Of a DNA stretch of 64,000 nucleotides, positions 21,540 to 32,457 are shown in pieces. Every line of letters begins with the position of its first letter. The stretch's first letter is position 1. Position numbers and translations under genes: made by a program. The notes beneath the pieces were generated by a model, which searched no databases, had not been told where the DNA came from, and saw only the letters and a list, made by a program, of their open reading frames with translations. Source of the DNA: Oscarella lobularis (taxonomy: Eukaryota > Porifera > Homoscleromorpha > Homosclerophorida > Oscarellidae); NCBI RefSeq assembly GCF_947507565.1, contig NC_089192.1, positions 868,001 to 932,000 on the forward strand, given 5' to 3'.

Positions 21540-22824
21540 TTAGAGTTTGTTGAATGCAGCAACATCGACGCTTTGAACCTAGTGCGGGTATTCAGGGGGG
21601 TCTAAATTGTGCATAAGGTTATTTCTCTTACGTGGTCTTCAAATTTCGTCGTGATGTCTTCGGACAGATCTTCGATGCTGACTTTCTCGTCGACGACGAC
21701 GCAGCTAATCTGGAGTTTGTTGATGCCGTATCCAACTGGTACGAGCTTGGCTAATAAGAGAAACAGAGAGTGATCAGTGGAGTACATATGTAGATTGCAG
21801 TAGAACGTTTATACATGTGCGTTGCTCTTTCGATTAGGTTCTACTACTGTACATGATAACTTACCTGCACCCCAGACGAGACCGTCCATTTCTATAGAGC
21901 GCACCAGGCGTTCCATTTCCTTCATGTCTGGAGACAATGACTTCAACTCTGCCTGTACACTTTATCTCACTTTACGTACCAGTTTCATCATCCCACTACA
22001 AAATACACATCCTCTTATTATATAACGGCATAAAAGTACTCTCTATGGAACTTACTGGTTTGACGAAAAGGATCACGCTTGATTTAGCAACGATAGCGGG
22101 CTCTATAAGAAACGATCTACTTACTACACACTGTCAATACAACGACTCGCTTTTGCTCTTCTTTTCCTGATAGGCTTTCGCGCGCTCAGCCCTTCTGGCC
22201 TCGGCCTCCTCCTCGTCCTCCTCGTCCTAAAGGAGCACCAAACATCATCCTCAACGCCGCAAGGAAATAAAAAGCCTACGTCTGATCCAAACAAATCAAC
22301 ATCGTCGTCGTCGTCGTCATCATCATCATCTGCGTCATCCTTCTTAGCATCTCCTTCTAAGAACTCCCAATCAATACAAATATTTACTACTGAATTTAAG
22401 TTCACTTTGAAGACTATTGACTTGACTCTGGAGAGTCTTGACTGTCTTTTCCAGCTGGGAATTACCTAAGGATACAGAACAAAGAGTCCAGTATTCCCCA
22501 TACATACGATTTCCTATATAAATCTTACGTTGTTTCAACTCTCTGTTTTCCTTCTCCAACTGAGCTATTCTGTCGACTGCGGCTTGTAAATCGCCTCGAA
22601 GAGCTGGCGGCGCGTCTGTCGAGTCGTCTCCGACAACGATTTCTTTACCCTGGCAGTTCGTTTCCGTAGTAACGCGTCTCGAGATCGTTTCTGAAGGAAT
22701 TTACCACGACGACGAGGCCTTTGTGCGCCTGGGCGATTCTCTCCTGTTCTCTAGCTTCGACCTGTTCGTATTGGCGTTGCTGGAGCCACACAAACTCCGC
22801 GGAATCGAGTTCTATTGGGTTCAT
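21540..22824 (-). CDS. EEF1D: Translation elongation factor 1-delta (eEF1D)
   Basis: Multi-exon gene starting [14 protein letters not shown] at 22824 and ending [12 protein letters not shown] at 21540. It has an N-terminal segment, a leucine-zipper region ([33 protein letters not shown]), an acidic linker ending DDVDLFGSD, then the guanine-exchange domain: [46 protein letters not shown]. The zipper identifies delta rather than beta. The protein reloads eEF1A with GTP during translation elongation. The WDDET residues lie on a 16-nt micro-exon (21980-21995). The intron at 22103-22150 appears to use a GC donor. Confidence 0.92.
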
Positions 22825-22950
22825 TCTTTCTCTTCCACGTGGTCTGAAGAGCCTAGCGCACGTTCATTAGGGAGGAATGTTTGGAGGAAATAACTTCATT
22901 TTGACGCAACTATAGTAGTATCGCTTCTTTTCATAAATCAGCTAAAATTT

Positions 22951-23396
22951 TCAATTGAAGAAAGACGAACGTTTTCTTCCTAAAATTCTGTCCCACAGGG
23001 ATCTCTTCATCAGTTTCGCTTTCACGTCGTCTGTAATTACAGATTTTTCTCCGACTGAGGTGATTCCACTAAAGGACGTTGAATTGCTCTGAGGAAACTA
23101 ATAAAGCAGGACTATTTAGTTCGACGTTTTCAAGATTTCTTAGCTGCAACACCTTTTTCTTAAAATAATCAGTGCGTATCATGTGTAAAGATTCGGTTTG
23201 CTCTTTGCAGTGGAGTATGTTCTACACGTACAGAGAGAGATTCTACAAAGTGTCGAGAACGAAAGCTCCTTACGCTGCAGTCCTCGGTTTTCAGATTGCC
23301 TACTCTACGTTGAATGTAAAGACCTAAATCGTTTTTTCCCTTTCCAGCGTCGATTGGCCACTTCTCGGCCAGCAAGCGTAAACGGCGACTTGCCAT
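22951..23396 (-). CDS. UQCC2: Ubiquinol-cytochrome c reductase assembly factor 2 (UQCC2/MNF1)
   Basis: Three exons. Exon 1 encodes MASRRLRLLAEKWPIDAGKG and DLGLYIQRRV. Exon 2 encodes ESLHMIRTDYFKKK. Exon 3 encodes TSFSGITSVGEK and a basic tail ending SSFFN. The order and spacing follow human UQCC2 (RYRRFLKLCEEWPVD, DLGAYLRQRV, YESL, TSFSGLS), a small mitochondrial nucleoid protein required for complex III assembly. An in-frame ATG at 23420 would add eight residues. The second exon acceptor was chosen to keep this frame. The gene is compact (about 450 bases) and lies 126 bases from the EEF1D start in the same direction. Confidence 0.85.
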
Positions 23397-23469
23397 TAAT
23401 TCCTTTAGCGTGCGTTGCATGGTAGCTGTAAAACATTACAGGGAAAACATTATTATTGAAAAATACTAA

Positions 23470-23877
23470 GTGTTTTCAACTCGTTGCGCGCGGGCGACGC
23501 TTGCGGTTCAGGCGCACGGAACGCCACTCGCGCATAAAAAGTTACAGTGTAGCGATGGCGGGAACGCCCACTTTTGAGGGGCAAGTGTCTCTAACTCGTT
23601 GCGCGCGAGCGGCGCTTGCGGTTCAGGCGCATGGAACGCTACTCGCGCAGTGTAGCGATGGCGGGAACGCCCACTTTCGAGGCAAGTGTCTTCAATTCGT
23701 TTCGCGCGAGCGACGCTTGGTTCAGGCGCATGGAACGCCACTCGTGCATAATAATGACGTAGTCAAAGATAGAATTTTTTTCAACCTGCCATTAGCACGC
23801 TTTTATTATGCACTAGACACGTTTCGTCCGCCTGAACCGCAAGCGCCGCTTGCGCGCAGCGAGTTACAGACACTGGT
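23470..23877. repeat. GC-rich tandem repeat with inverted end copy (foldback-like)
   Basis: A unit of about 111-115 bp starting GTGTCT(C/T) and containing CTCGTTGCGCGCGAGCG and GGAACGCCACTCGCGCA is repeated: copy 1 from 23470, copy 2 from 23585, a partial copy 3 from 23696 to 23760. A shortened copy in opposite orientation lies at about 23819-23873. Copy 3 and the inverted copy form an imperfect 36-bp palindrome with TGCATAATAA/TTATTATGCA at the inner edge and a loop of roughly 50 bases. It fills most of the gap between UQCC2 and Delta gene A. The structure suggests a foldback or MITE-like element. No coding sequence is supported here. Confidence 0.65.
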
Positions 23878-24059
23878 CGGACAAAAAATGGTCGTTAATT
23901 CCGTAACTGCAAATTCACATTTTTTCAAACTAGCGATCTTGTTTTCTCAGGCTATTAATTAATATCATTTACAATTTTTTGATCAGCTCTTTATTAAAAC
24001 GTGTTCAGTTAAACACTACGTAGCCTATTGCCGCCTTAGTTTCATTGGCTAAATGAACC

Positions 24060-26000
24060 TCATGAGATGGATTCGTACTGATGATCGTCTTGAGGCAAAC
24101 TAAAACCATATGCCGGCGATTCAACCAGTCCAATCACATTCCGATTTGAATTGTTTGCTTCAACCTCCGGATTACGTTCGTTGGACTGATTAGAATGACG
24201 TCTTTTCACCACAACGATGCCAAAAACAATAGCAATCACGCAAATTATCACGACGACTCCTAAATCGTAATAAATAATTAATATAGTAAATAATAATATT
24301 CTACACTGACAGACCAATGACGGCGGCGACCACTACCGTAGTTCTGCTTATTCCCTCAGTCACGCCGGAGTCTAATAAGATACCGTTAAAAAGACGCGAT
24401 TGTATAACCCGTTTGGAAGTTTTGCTACGAATGGGCTCGGTAAGGTCAACGTAATCAGGTATGTACCTGATTCGCATCGTTTTCCGCTGAATCCTGTAGC
24501 GCATAGACACGTGAATGTATTGACCGCCTGTACGCACGTTCCTCCGTTCTGACACGGCGACGATATGCACTCGTCTATTTCGACCTCACAGTGTAGGCTC
24601 GTGAATCCCGGTTGACACGAGCACGTGTAGCCGTTAAAACGATCCTCGCACGTGGCTCCGTTTTTGCACGGCGACGGGTCACATCCGTTGACTTTGAGCT
24701 CACATTCTGCACCCGTGTAGCCATGAATACAGCTGCACAAATACCTGTTATTTCCAGTTGTGCAAGTTCCATTGTGTCGGCACGGAATTGACGCGCACTC
24801 GTCAATATGATCTGAAAGTTTCGTGGTCAAACTATTTGATGAATAATTATTATAGCAAACGTCTTACCTATATTACATGTGGCTCCAGTGTAACCTGGTA
24901 AGCAGGAGCACGCGAAATCATTTACTTTGTCAGTACACGTTCCGTTGTGCGTGCAGGGATTGCTAGCACACTCATCAGTATCTAGATAAAAGAAACTATT
25001 TTCTGGAAGGAAAGATTTATGAACTGGGTAAACCTGCTTCGCACAAACGTCCAGTGAAACCCATTACGCAAATGCAATCGTATCCCAGTAGCCTGTCAAC
25101 GCACGCTGCACCATTTTGGCAAGAATTAGATGCACATTCGTCGATTTCTACAGTCAATAATATATCATTCAAAAGCATTCCTACAATTTGCGATTTAACG
25201 TACGTTTGGTGCAGTTGGTGTTTGGATCTTCGTAACCGCTTTGGCACAATTTGTGTCCCAGTGAGTCACAGGTGTAATGACCAGACGAATCGTTTGTGGG
25301 CACACAGTAATTCGAACAATTGTCAAAGTAATTGGGTAGACATTGGACTTTCCATTCTAATACCAATATCAGATGAGTGAGGCTACTGGCCAACGCCACA
25401 GTAAGAGTCTCTCTCTTCCAAACGGATCCCAAAGTAGCAGGATTTTGATCGAGGTAAATAGAAGTTATGAGGTCATCAGTAGCTGAGCCATCATTCATTG
25501 CGGTAATGTCCAATCTGAAATTTCCCTGGTAAAAAATTTCTACAGTACATTTAGGAAGAAGATTGGTTCAAATCGGTAGTACGGGCCATCGTCCAGTGAA
25601 CTTAAAGTCGGTGGGGTTGCTCACGCCGTTGCCCAGCGAAGACAAGAAATTGTAATGTGTAATGCCGAAGCCGTTGGGTGTTTGAAATGTACTAGTTGTG
25701 AGGGGATTGGTGCAGGCATTTGCATCGCCGTACGGTTTGTGGCAAAGCAGGAGGTAATTGTTGCAAGATTTATCACAACCGGTGGGAGGAAACGAGGAAG
25801 GACTGCAACACGCTCCCGACTGAATCTTCTTGGCTGCGTCTGAGTATGATATCAGTTTGACTTGTAGATTGCCGTCAGCGAAAACCTTAACATTTGTTCA
25901 GACGTTAATTAAGGTTAAACTCATCAATGTAGGTGAGTACCTGCGTCGTCGACGTTTGAAGAAGAGCTATAACAGCAACTGCCAGAACCTGCTCAACCAT
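24060..26000 (-). CDS. Delta-like Notch ligand, gene A
   Basis: A signal exon (ATG at 26000, [20 protein letters not shown]) is followed by an MNNL-type domain rich in Cys ([18 protein letters not shown], ending GRWP). Then comes [14 protein letters not shown] and a DSL domain ([33 protein letters not shown]). Five EGF repeats follow, three in one exon, then a membrane span ([20 protein letters not shown]) and a short tail ending [23 protein letters not shown] plus EGF plus a span is the architecture of Delta/Jagged ligands, which bind Notch on neighbouring cells. The 5' half is roughly 90% or more identical to gene B by eye, so A is a recent, shortened copy of B. Confidence 0.88.
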
Positions 26001-26044
26001 ACTGGTCAAGTTCACGTGAGATCTCGTCACCTGGTGTGCACGAA

Positions 26045-26162
26045 TTTAGAATTCAAGTTCATACTGAACATATTCGTAGGTTGGCGCAGCATGCATACAC
26101 GTTTTCAGACAGATGATAAGCAGGAGACTCTGTCATTTTCAACTGCTCGTTACTTTTCTTGA
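26045..26162 (-). pseudogene. Relic of the Delta C cytoplasmic tail
   Basis: On the minus strand this reads SNEQLKMTESPAYHLSENVY, then loses frame before CCAACCTACGAATATG (PTYEY). It corresponds to the end of gene C (SEQIAMNQSPAYHQPENIYA, SPTYDY). In both places the tail lies just upstream of an A/B-type start, and the intervening spacer shares AAGTTCACGTGAGATCTCG. This shows that the duplicated block that produced gene A also carried the 3' end of gene C, which has since decayed. Confidence 0.7.
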
Positions 26163-28243
26163 CTTTTTAATCATCCACGAGGCCAGAAAACGCCTTTTGC
26201 AATATTCTTTTTCGCTCTCTCGCTACTAAAGACGCCTAGTGTAGAAAATGAGCCTCGGGAGAAAGGAATCTTAGGAAAAGTAAAGATGGCGGACCCTTGC
26301 TGTGACAAAATACGCGTTTCGCATGGGCAAGTGGGTTGCAACGGCAGCAATCCTGCCCGAGTGACTTTTTCAGTTCTTTCTTCGTTCTTTAGAAGGTTAG
26401 AAAACGAGCTGAAGTCGCTATAAGTCGCCGATAACGATCGGAGGTCTGCCATGAGGCAACTTCGGAACTGAAAACTGCCTTGTGCGGCTCGGTAAGGACA
26501 TCGGCAAAGAGGACGAAGAGCTGCGGCGGGTACAGGGCGCGTCCTTCAGCAGTTTTTCGCCGTCGAATCGCCGATCTTGAACGAAGCGAAAGCGCGCTAA
26601 CGAACTTTGCGCGCGTGCAAAAAATGAGCGGGGAAAGTAAGAGAAAGACGTAACTAAAAGGTCGTCCTTTAGTTGGACCACGTTCCTTCCGCCATCTTGT
26701 CTCGATGCAAAAGCGCGAAATCTTGCATCATATCATTGCCAAAAATAGATTTGCTGACCAATCATTAGTCAAACCGGTATTCAAAACCGGTTTACAAATT
26801 CACGCCTATTAGGCGGAACAAATCAGAGCGCTGGATGAGCCCCACGTGACCCCAACGGACGAATGAGCGCGCTGGGCGGAGCTACGCTGTTCAAAAGCAA
26901 CGTGCACACCGATTTTCCTTCAGTTGCGGCTGAGGGTGGATGTTTCGCGGTTCGCTGCGTCTCGTCCTTGAACGGACCGGCTCGGGGGAAGGCAAAAGGC
27001 AAGACTGGATTGGCGGATCAGCGTGGCCCACGGATAATCCGTGCCGGAGCCCGTAGGCAGGGCGAAGGGGGGCTTCGGCCTCGGTACGCGCACTGGGCGA
27101 AACGATCGCTTAGGTCTTATTGTTGCTAACAAGCACGAACCGCGCTAGGCTCGAGCGGTTACGGCTTGGAGGGGGTGTTCATTATGGCCTGGTTGCCGGC
27201 ACTTGTCTCACCCGATAGCACGATTAGACCGAGGATGATCCGGCTCAGGTGAAGTCATTTCGGCATTGCACTGTCTTTCTTGTCGGCCTCTACAAACAGT
27301 GGTCGGCCGTTCTCCAACCCAGAAGCCCTGGTTCTTAGCCTTGTGCTTACCAATGTGGTCAGGTATCGTCGCGCCGGGGGACTCGGTATTAGGGGCCGAC
27401 TACTCGTCCAGGCGGATACTGATTGGGGGGGCCGAGGAAGTCGCAACTCGCCCGAAACTTTTTGGAAGGGAGTCATCGCTTTGCGAAGACTTCCCTGGGC
27501 TACGAAGCGTCCGAACCTCCACGCGGTGTAGCCTGGATAACGCTAATACGGACGCAACAAAAAGGTACGTACAACGATTATTTGGCAGAGACTAATTTTC
27601 TCTTTTTCTTAGGCGGAAACGCGGCAAGAGAGGCTTAGGAGACGAAAGGCCAATAAACCGGACATCGAACGAGGATTTTGCATGTTTTTGAACGAGTGCA
27701 TGCCACGTTTTCTTTGTATAAAATAAATTTAGGTAAGACTCGTTACGATCGAGTGACGTAGATTTAGTCACCAAACGCTCATGCATGCGATTATGAGTCA
27801 TCGTGACTCATTGCTGGCGTTACACCCCATCGCGAATCGTTCACAAGTCGTAATATTCTGCTTTGGGAATCAGACTGACGGCGAGAGGAAACCGCGACGT
27901 CTTCATGGCTGCCGAACTGCACGGAGATCCGCCGCCTACGGGGTGCCTGTGCGAGTCTACAGCATGGAATACTGCCTTTTCGCTCACGTCAGCTTCGCTA
28001 GCTAAACCTAAGAATTCTCTTCGCACGAGCGCGTTTTTATAGAAAGTTTGCGTGAAGGGGGTCCCCTTTGACGTCATCAACTGCAATCTGAAGAGAAAAC
28101 CGAAGTTTCTGAAGTTTGATGATTCAATAATGAACCTAACTGAGAGAATGATTTTGCAACTGCGGAGTAGTACAGAGATGAAACGTAGTAAAAACGTATG
28201 AGCTCAAAAGTAACCGTCTAAGCCAGGGCCAAGCTAAAAGCTC
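26163..28243 (+). other. Long gap between Delta A and Delta B: no firm gene; possible spliced transcript
   Basis: About 2.1 kb with no recognised protein. The 26.9-27.55 kb stretch is GC-rich with overlapping short open frames in several frames, none conserved. A strong donor (AAAAAG/gtacgt near 27563) and acceptor (tctttttcttag near 27612) flank a 50-nt intron-like segment. An ATAAAATAAA signal lies near 27717, so a plus-strand spliced transcript ending there is plausible, coding or not. Two GATGGCGG start-like sites occur at about 26284 (+) and 26695 (-), opening short frames without known relatives. GGGAGTC..GACTTCCC near 27468-27502 can pair. No tRNA, rRNA or other known RNA was recognised. 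Confidence 0.3.
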
Positions 28244-31200
28244 TTATTCGGGCGACAGATAACATGAGATGGATTCGTACTGAGGATCATCTTGAGGCAA
28301 ACTAGAACCATATGCCGCCGACTCAACCAGTGCAATCACATTTTGATTCAAATTTTTGACTTCCGTCTGCGAATGACGTTTGTCTGACTGATTAGAAAGA
28401 CGAATTTTCACCCAAACATAGCCACAAATGATCGCAACCGCGCACATTATCGCGGCGAATCCTAGAAAAAATTACACCAATATAACAAATAGTGAATAAT
28501 ACATACCAAGTATTGCAGCAACTATTATCGTAGTTCTGCTTATTCCTCCACTTTCGTCAGTCACGCCAGTATCTAAGACACGATTGTATAGCCCGTTCAC
28601 ACTGGGAACTTCAAAACCGTGCTATCTTGTATATTAGTCAGGTTCCGAAACTTTGGAACCTCGAGCACGGTTTAGAAGTCTGCTTCGTTCTTTGCCTGCT
28701 TACATGTTTCACAAAGTATGCCGTTGTAGCCCGGCTGACAGCGACATTCGAATTTCCCTTCTTGATCCACGCACGTTGCACTGTTTTGGCAAGGTTGCGA
28801 GCTGCATTCGTCTATAGCTGCATTGAGAAGATCAGTTTAGCGAGTTGCCACGCATTTCTGTTAGTTTTCTTGCATACGTACCCGATTCACATCGTTTTCC
28901 GCTATAGCCTGTGGCACACAGGCACGTGAATAGATTGACCGCCTGTACGCACCTTCCCCCGTTTTGACACGGCAATGACATGCACTCGTCTATGTCGACC
29001 TCACAGTGCAAACCCGTGAAACCCGGTTGACACGAGCACGTGTAGCCTCTGAAGACATCCGTACACTGGGCACTGTTCTGACAAGGATTTGATTTGCACT
29101 CATCGGTTTCGATGTCGCATCTCAGTCCTTCGTAGCCCGTTTCGCACTGACATTTGAATCCGTTTACTCTGTCGGTACATCCGAGCGAATGATTACACGG
29201 ATCTGGCTCGCAGTCGTCTATGTCAATCTGACAATTGATGCCTGTGTAACCCGGCGAACAGAAGCACGTGTATCCGTTAAAACGGTCATGGCACGTGGCT
29301 CCGTATTGGCACGGGAGCGAATCGCATTCGTTGACTTCGATCTCGCATTCCGCACCCGTGTATCCCTGAATACAGCTGCACGAATAGCCGTTAATCCCGT
29401 CTGTACAAGTGCCATTGTGTTGGCACGGAATTGACGCGCACTCGTCAATATCTGAAAAGTTTCGTGGCCAAACTATTTGGTCAATGCTATGTCGATCTTA
29501 CTCGTTTCGCATTTGGCGCCTGTAAATCCCAAATTACAATCGCATGTAAACGATAGTATCCCGTCTACGCAGTGGGCATTAGGAGCACAGTCTGATCTCT
29601 TGCAGTCATCTATTTCTGTAAGAAATTGTGAACTGTAGTAAGATCGCAAAAACCTTAGGAATGTCTTACTCTCGTCACAGATTTTTCCCTTGTAGTCTGG
29701 AGGACACGTACAATTAAATCCACCGTCGTTAGTTTCTGTGCATGTGCCTCCTAGTAGGCATGGACTTGGGTCGCATGGGTTGATTTCTGTGCGATCAGTA
29801 TAGTTCTAACAACAGTCACCTAAATTTTCAAAGCACTTACTTGTCTCGCAGTGACTACCGGTGTGAGTTGGCGGGCAAGTGCAGGTGTATTGGAACACTT
29901 TATCTATGCACGTGCCTCGGTTTAGACACGGATTCGACTGACATTCGTTAATGTCAATTTCGCACTGGGCTCCAGTCCAACCATCGTCACATGTGCATGA
30001 AAATCGATTCACTCTGTCTCTGCACGATCCATGGACACATGGGTCAGACAAGCATTCGTTGATATCTAGAGGTATTCTCTCTTTTAATTTTTTTTGTGTG
30101 CGGCGTGCCAACGATACTTACCTACTGAGCATTTTTTTCCCGTGTACCCAGCTAAACATGGACAGTAAAAGTCGTTGATTAGGTCTTCACAGACGGCTCC
30201 GTTTTGACAAGGATTGGGGTTGCATTCATCAATGTCTGGCGGCTTTGTTAGTTCAGTATTATTAGAACGATATCTCTTACTTATTTTACATGTGCTTCCA
30301 GTGTAGCCTGGTAAGCAAGAACACACGAAACCGTTTATTCTGTCAGTGCACGTTCCGTTGTTCGTGCAGGGATCGCTAGCACACTCATCAATATCTAAAA
30401 TGAGAGATTTTTGTTGTAAAGAAAGGATCAGGTGTGTACAACTAGGTACCTGTCTCGCAAAATTCATCGGTGTACCCATTAGGACACGTACACGTGAACT
30501 GGTTCACTAGATCGTTGCATGTACTTCCGTGCTGACACGGATCACTGCTGCACTCGTTGATGTCTAGAAATATGGCAGTGGCAGATTAGACAAACGTTCA
30601 CAAGTGCAGCCATACTTGTTTCGCATAGTAGTCCGGTATAACCAACAACGCAAGCGCACGAGTAACCGTCTACTCGATCAGTACATGTGCCACCATACTG
30701 GCAAGGCGCAGATGAACACTCGTTTACGTCTATAAGGCGAAAAGACATAATTTCTATTGTTTATTGAACTAACAGTTGATCCTTGCCTGTTTCACATAGT
30801 TTTCCTGTATATCCTGGCAAGCAGGCACATGCATAAGCGTTGACCTTATCTGTACACGTGCCTCCATTTTGACACGGTACCGATTCACATTCATTGATTT
30901 CTAAAATTACATATGCCATTCAAACTGCAGTGACATATTCCGATTGGTGTCTTGCCTGTTTCGCAATATGTCCCTGTGTATCCTAGGAGTTGACAAGCGT
31001 AACCATTGGCACCATCATTACAAGTAGCGTTGTTCTGGCACGGATTTGATTCGCATTCGTTAATGTCTAAAACCGGGCTTCGTTACAAGCTATTGCAATG
31101 AAAGTGAAATGGCGTACCTGTTTGGCACATCGTTCCCGTGTAGCCCATGATGCAAGAACAAGTAAACATTCCAATGAGGTTGCTACAAGTTCCTCCGTTA

Positions 31201-32385
31201 GCACACGGATTAGAAGAGCACTCGTTTATATCTGCAGTAGCGGGAGTTAAATACGCACAGCTATTACTACGCGTCTACCTGTTTCACACTGTACTCCTGT
31301 ATAGCCCGCTAGGCAGGTACACTCGAAGTTTCCGTACATATCGTGACAGGTGCCCCCGTTTGTACACGGATTAGACGCACACTCGTTAATGTCTAAAGCC
31401 AACGACTTTTTTTGCATAGAAAACAATCCTGTGATACGTACCTGTTTCACACCAAAGTCCAGTGAAACCTGTGGGGCAATTGCAGTCGTAACCGAGTAGC
31501 CTGTCAATGCACGTTGCACCATTTCGGCACGGATTAGACAGACATTCATCAATTTCTACGAAAGGTAATAGATTGTGTACAATCGTGTTCCTGACTAATG
31601 TACGTTTTGTGCAGTTTGTGTTTGGATCTTCGTAACCGTTGTGGCACAGTTTGTGTCCCAGTGGATCACAGGTGTAGTGACCAGACGAATCGTTTGTGGA
31701 TACGCAGTAATTCAAACAATCGTCTAGGTAATTTGGTAGACATTCAACTTTCCACTCGAATGCCAATTCCAGATGAAAGTTGCCATTGGTCAGCACACGA
31801 GGTTTGTCTCTTGTCCAGATGGATCCCAGATTAGCAGGATTTTGATCAAGGCGAGTAGAAGCTATGAGATCATCAGTAGCCGAGCCATCATTCATCGCGG
31901 TAATGTCCAAGCTGAAATTTCCCTGAAACAGACATTTTCTACATGCAGGAAGATTGATTCAAATCGGTAGTACAGGCCATCGTCCAGTGAACTTGAAGTC
32001 GATGGGGTTGCTCACGCCGTTGCCCAGCGAAGACAAGAAATTGTAATGTGTAATGCTGAAGCCGTTGGACGTTTGAAATGTGCCAGTTGTGACGGGATTC
32101 GTGCAGGCACTTGTATCGCCGTACGTTTTGTGGCAAAGGACGAGGTAATTGTTGCAAGATTTATCACAACCGGCGGGAGGAAACGAGGAAGGATTGCAAC
32201 ACGCTCCCGACTGAATCTTTTTGGCTGCGTCTGAGTATGAGATCAGTTTGACTTCTAGGTAGCCGTCAGCGAAAACCTAACGTCTCTACCGTCTTCGGTA
32301 AGATTCAATTATGAAAATGAGCTACCTGTGTCGTTGACGTTTGAAGAAGAAATAGAACAGCAACTGCCGCAAAGCCGTCAACCAT
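28244..32385 (-). CDS. Delta-like Notch ligand, gene B (about 19 EGF repeats)
   Basis: Signal exon at 32385 ([20 protein letters not shown]), MNNL domain with ACC..CDKSC and GRWP, DSL domain ([34 protein letters not shown]). About 19 EGF repeats follow, mostly one per exon with introns of 50-60 nt, two in one exon near 29.85-30.07 kb and five in one exon near 28.9-29.45 kb. A membrane segment interrupted by an intron leads to a tail with [13 protein letters not shown] and [11 protein letters not shown]. Calcium-binding EGF signatures (D-I-N/D-E-C) are frequent. Its EGF part is nearly identical to gene E in the opposite orientation. The intron near 28.6 kb contains a hairpin. Confidence 0.88.
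28614..28673. repeat. Intron hairpin, copy in gene B
   Basis: Inverted arms AAACCGTGCT (28614-28623) and AGCACGGTTT (28664-28673) enclose a second pair GGTTCC/GGAACC. The same palindrome occurs in the matching position of gene E at 45253-45310. It may be an old miniature element predating the B/E duplication. Confidence 0.6.
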
Positions 32386-32457
32386 ATTGGCCAAAGTCAA
32401 GTTCACGTGAGATCTCGTGCTGCACATAATAGAACCCGATCTACATAACAGTCTGAT

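Noticed and set aside
26920-27540. GC-rich stretch as ribosomal, RNase P, MRP or SRP RNA
   Set aside because: None of the conserved core motifs I know for these RNAs could be found.
29189-29434. Open frame on the strand opposite gene B, identical to one at 44480-44725
   Set aside because: It is the antisense shadow of five conserved EGF repeats. The identity reflects the B/E duplication, not a protein.
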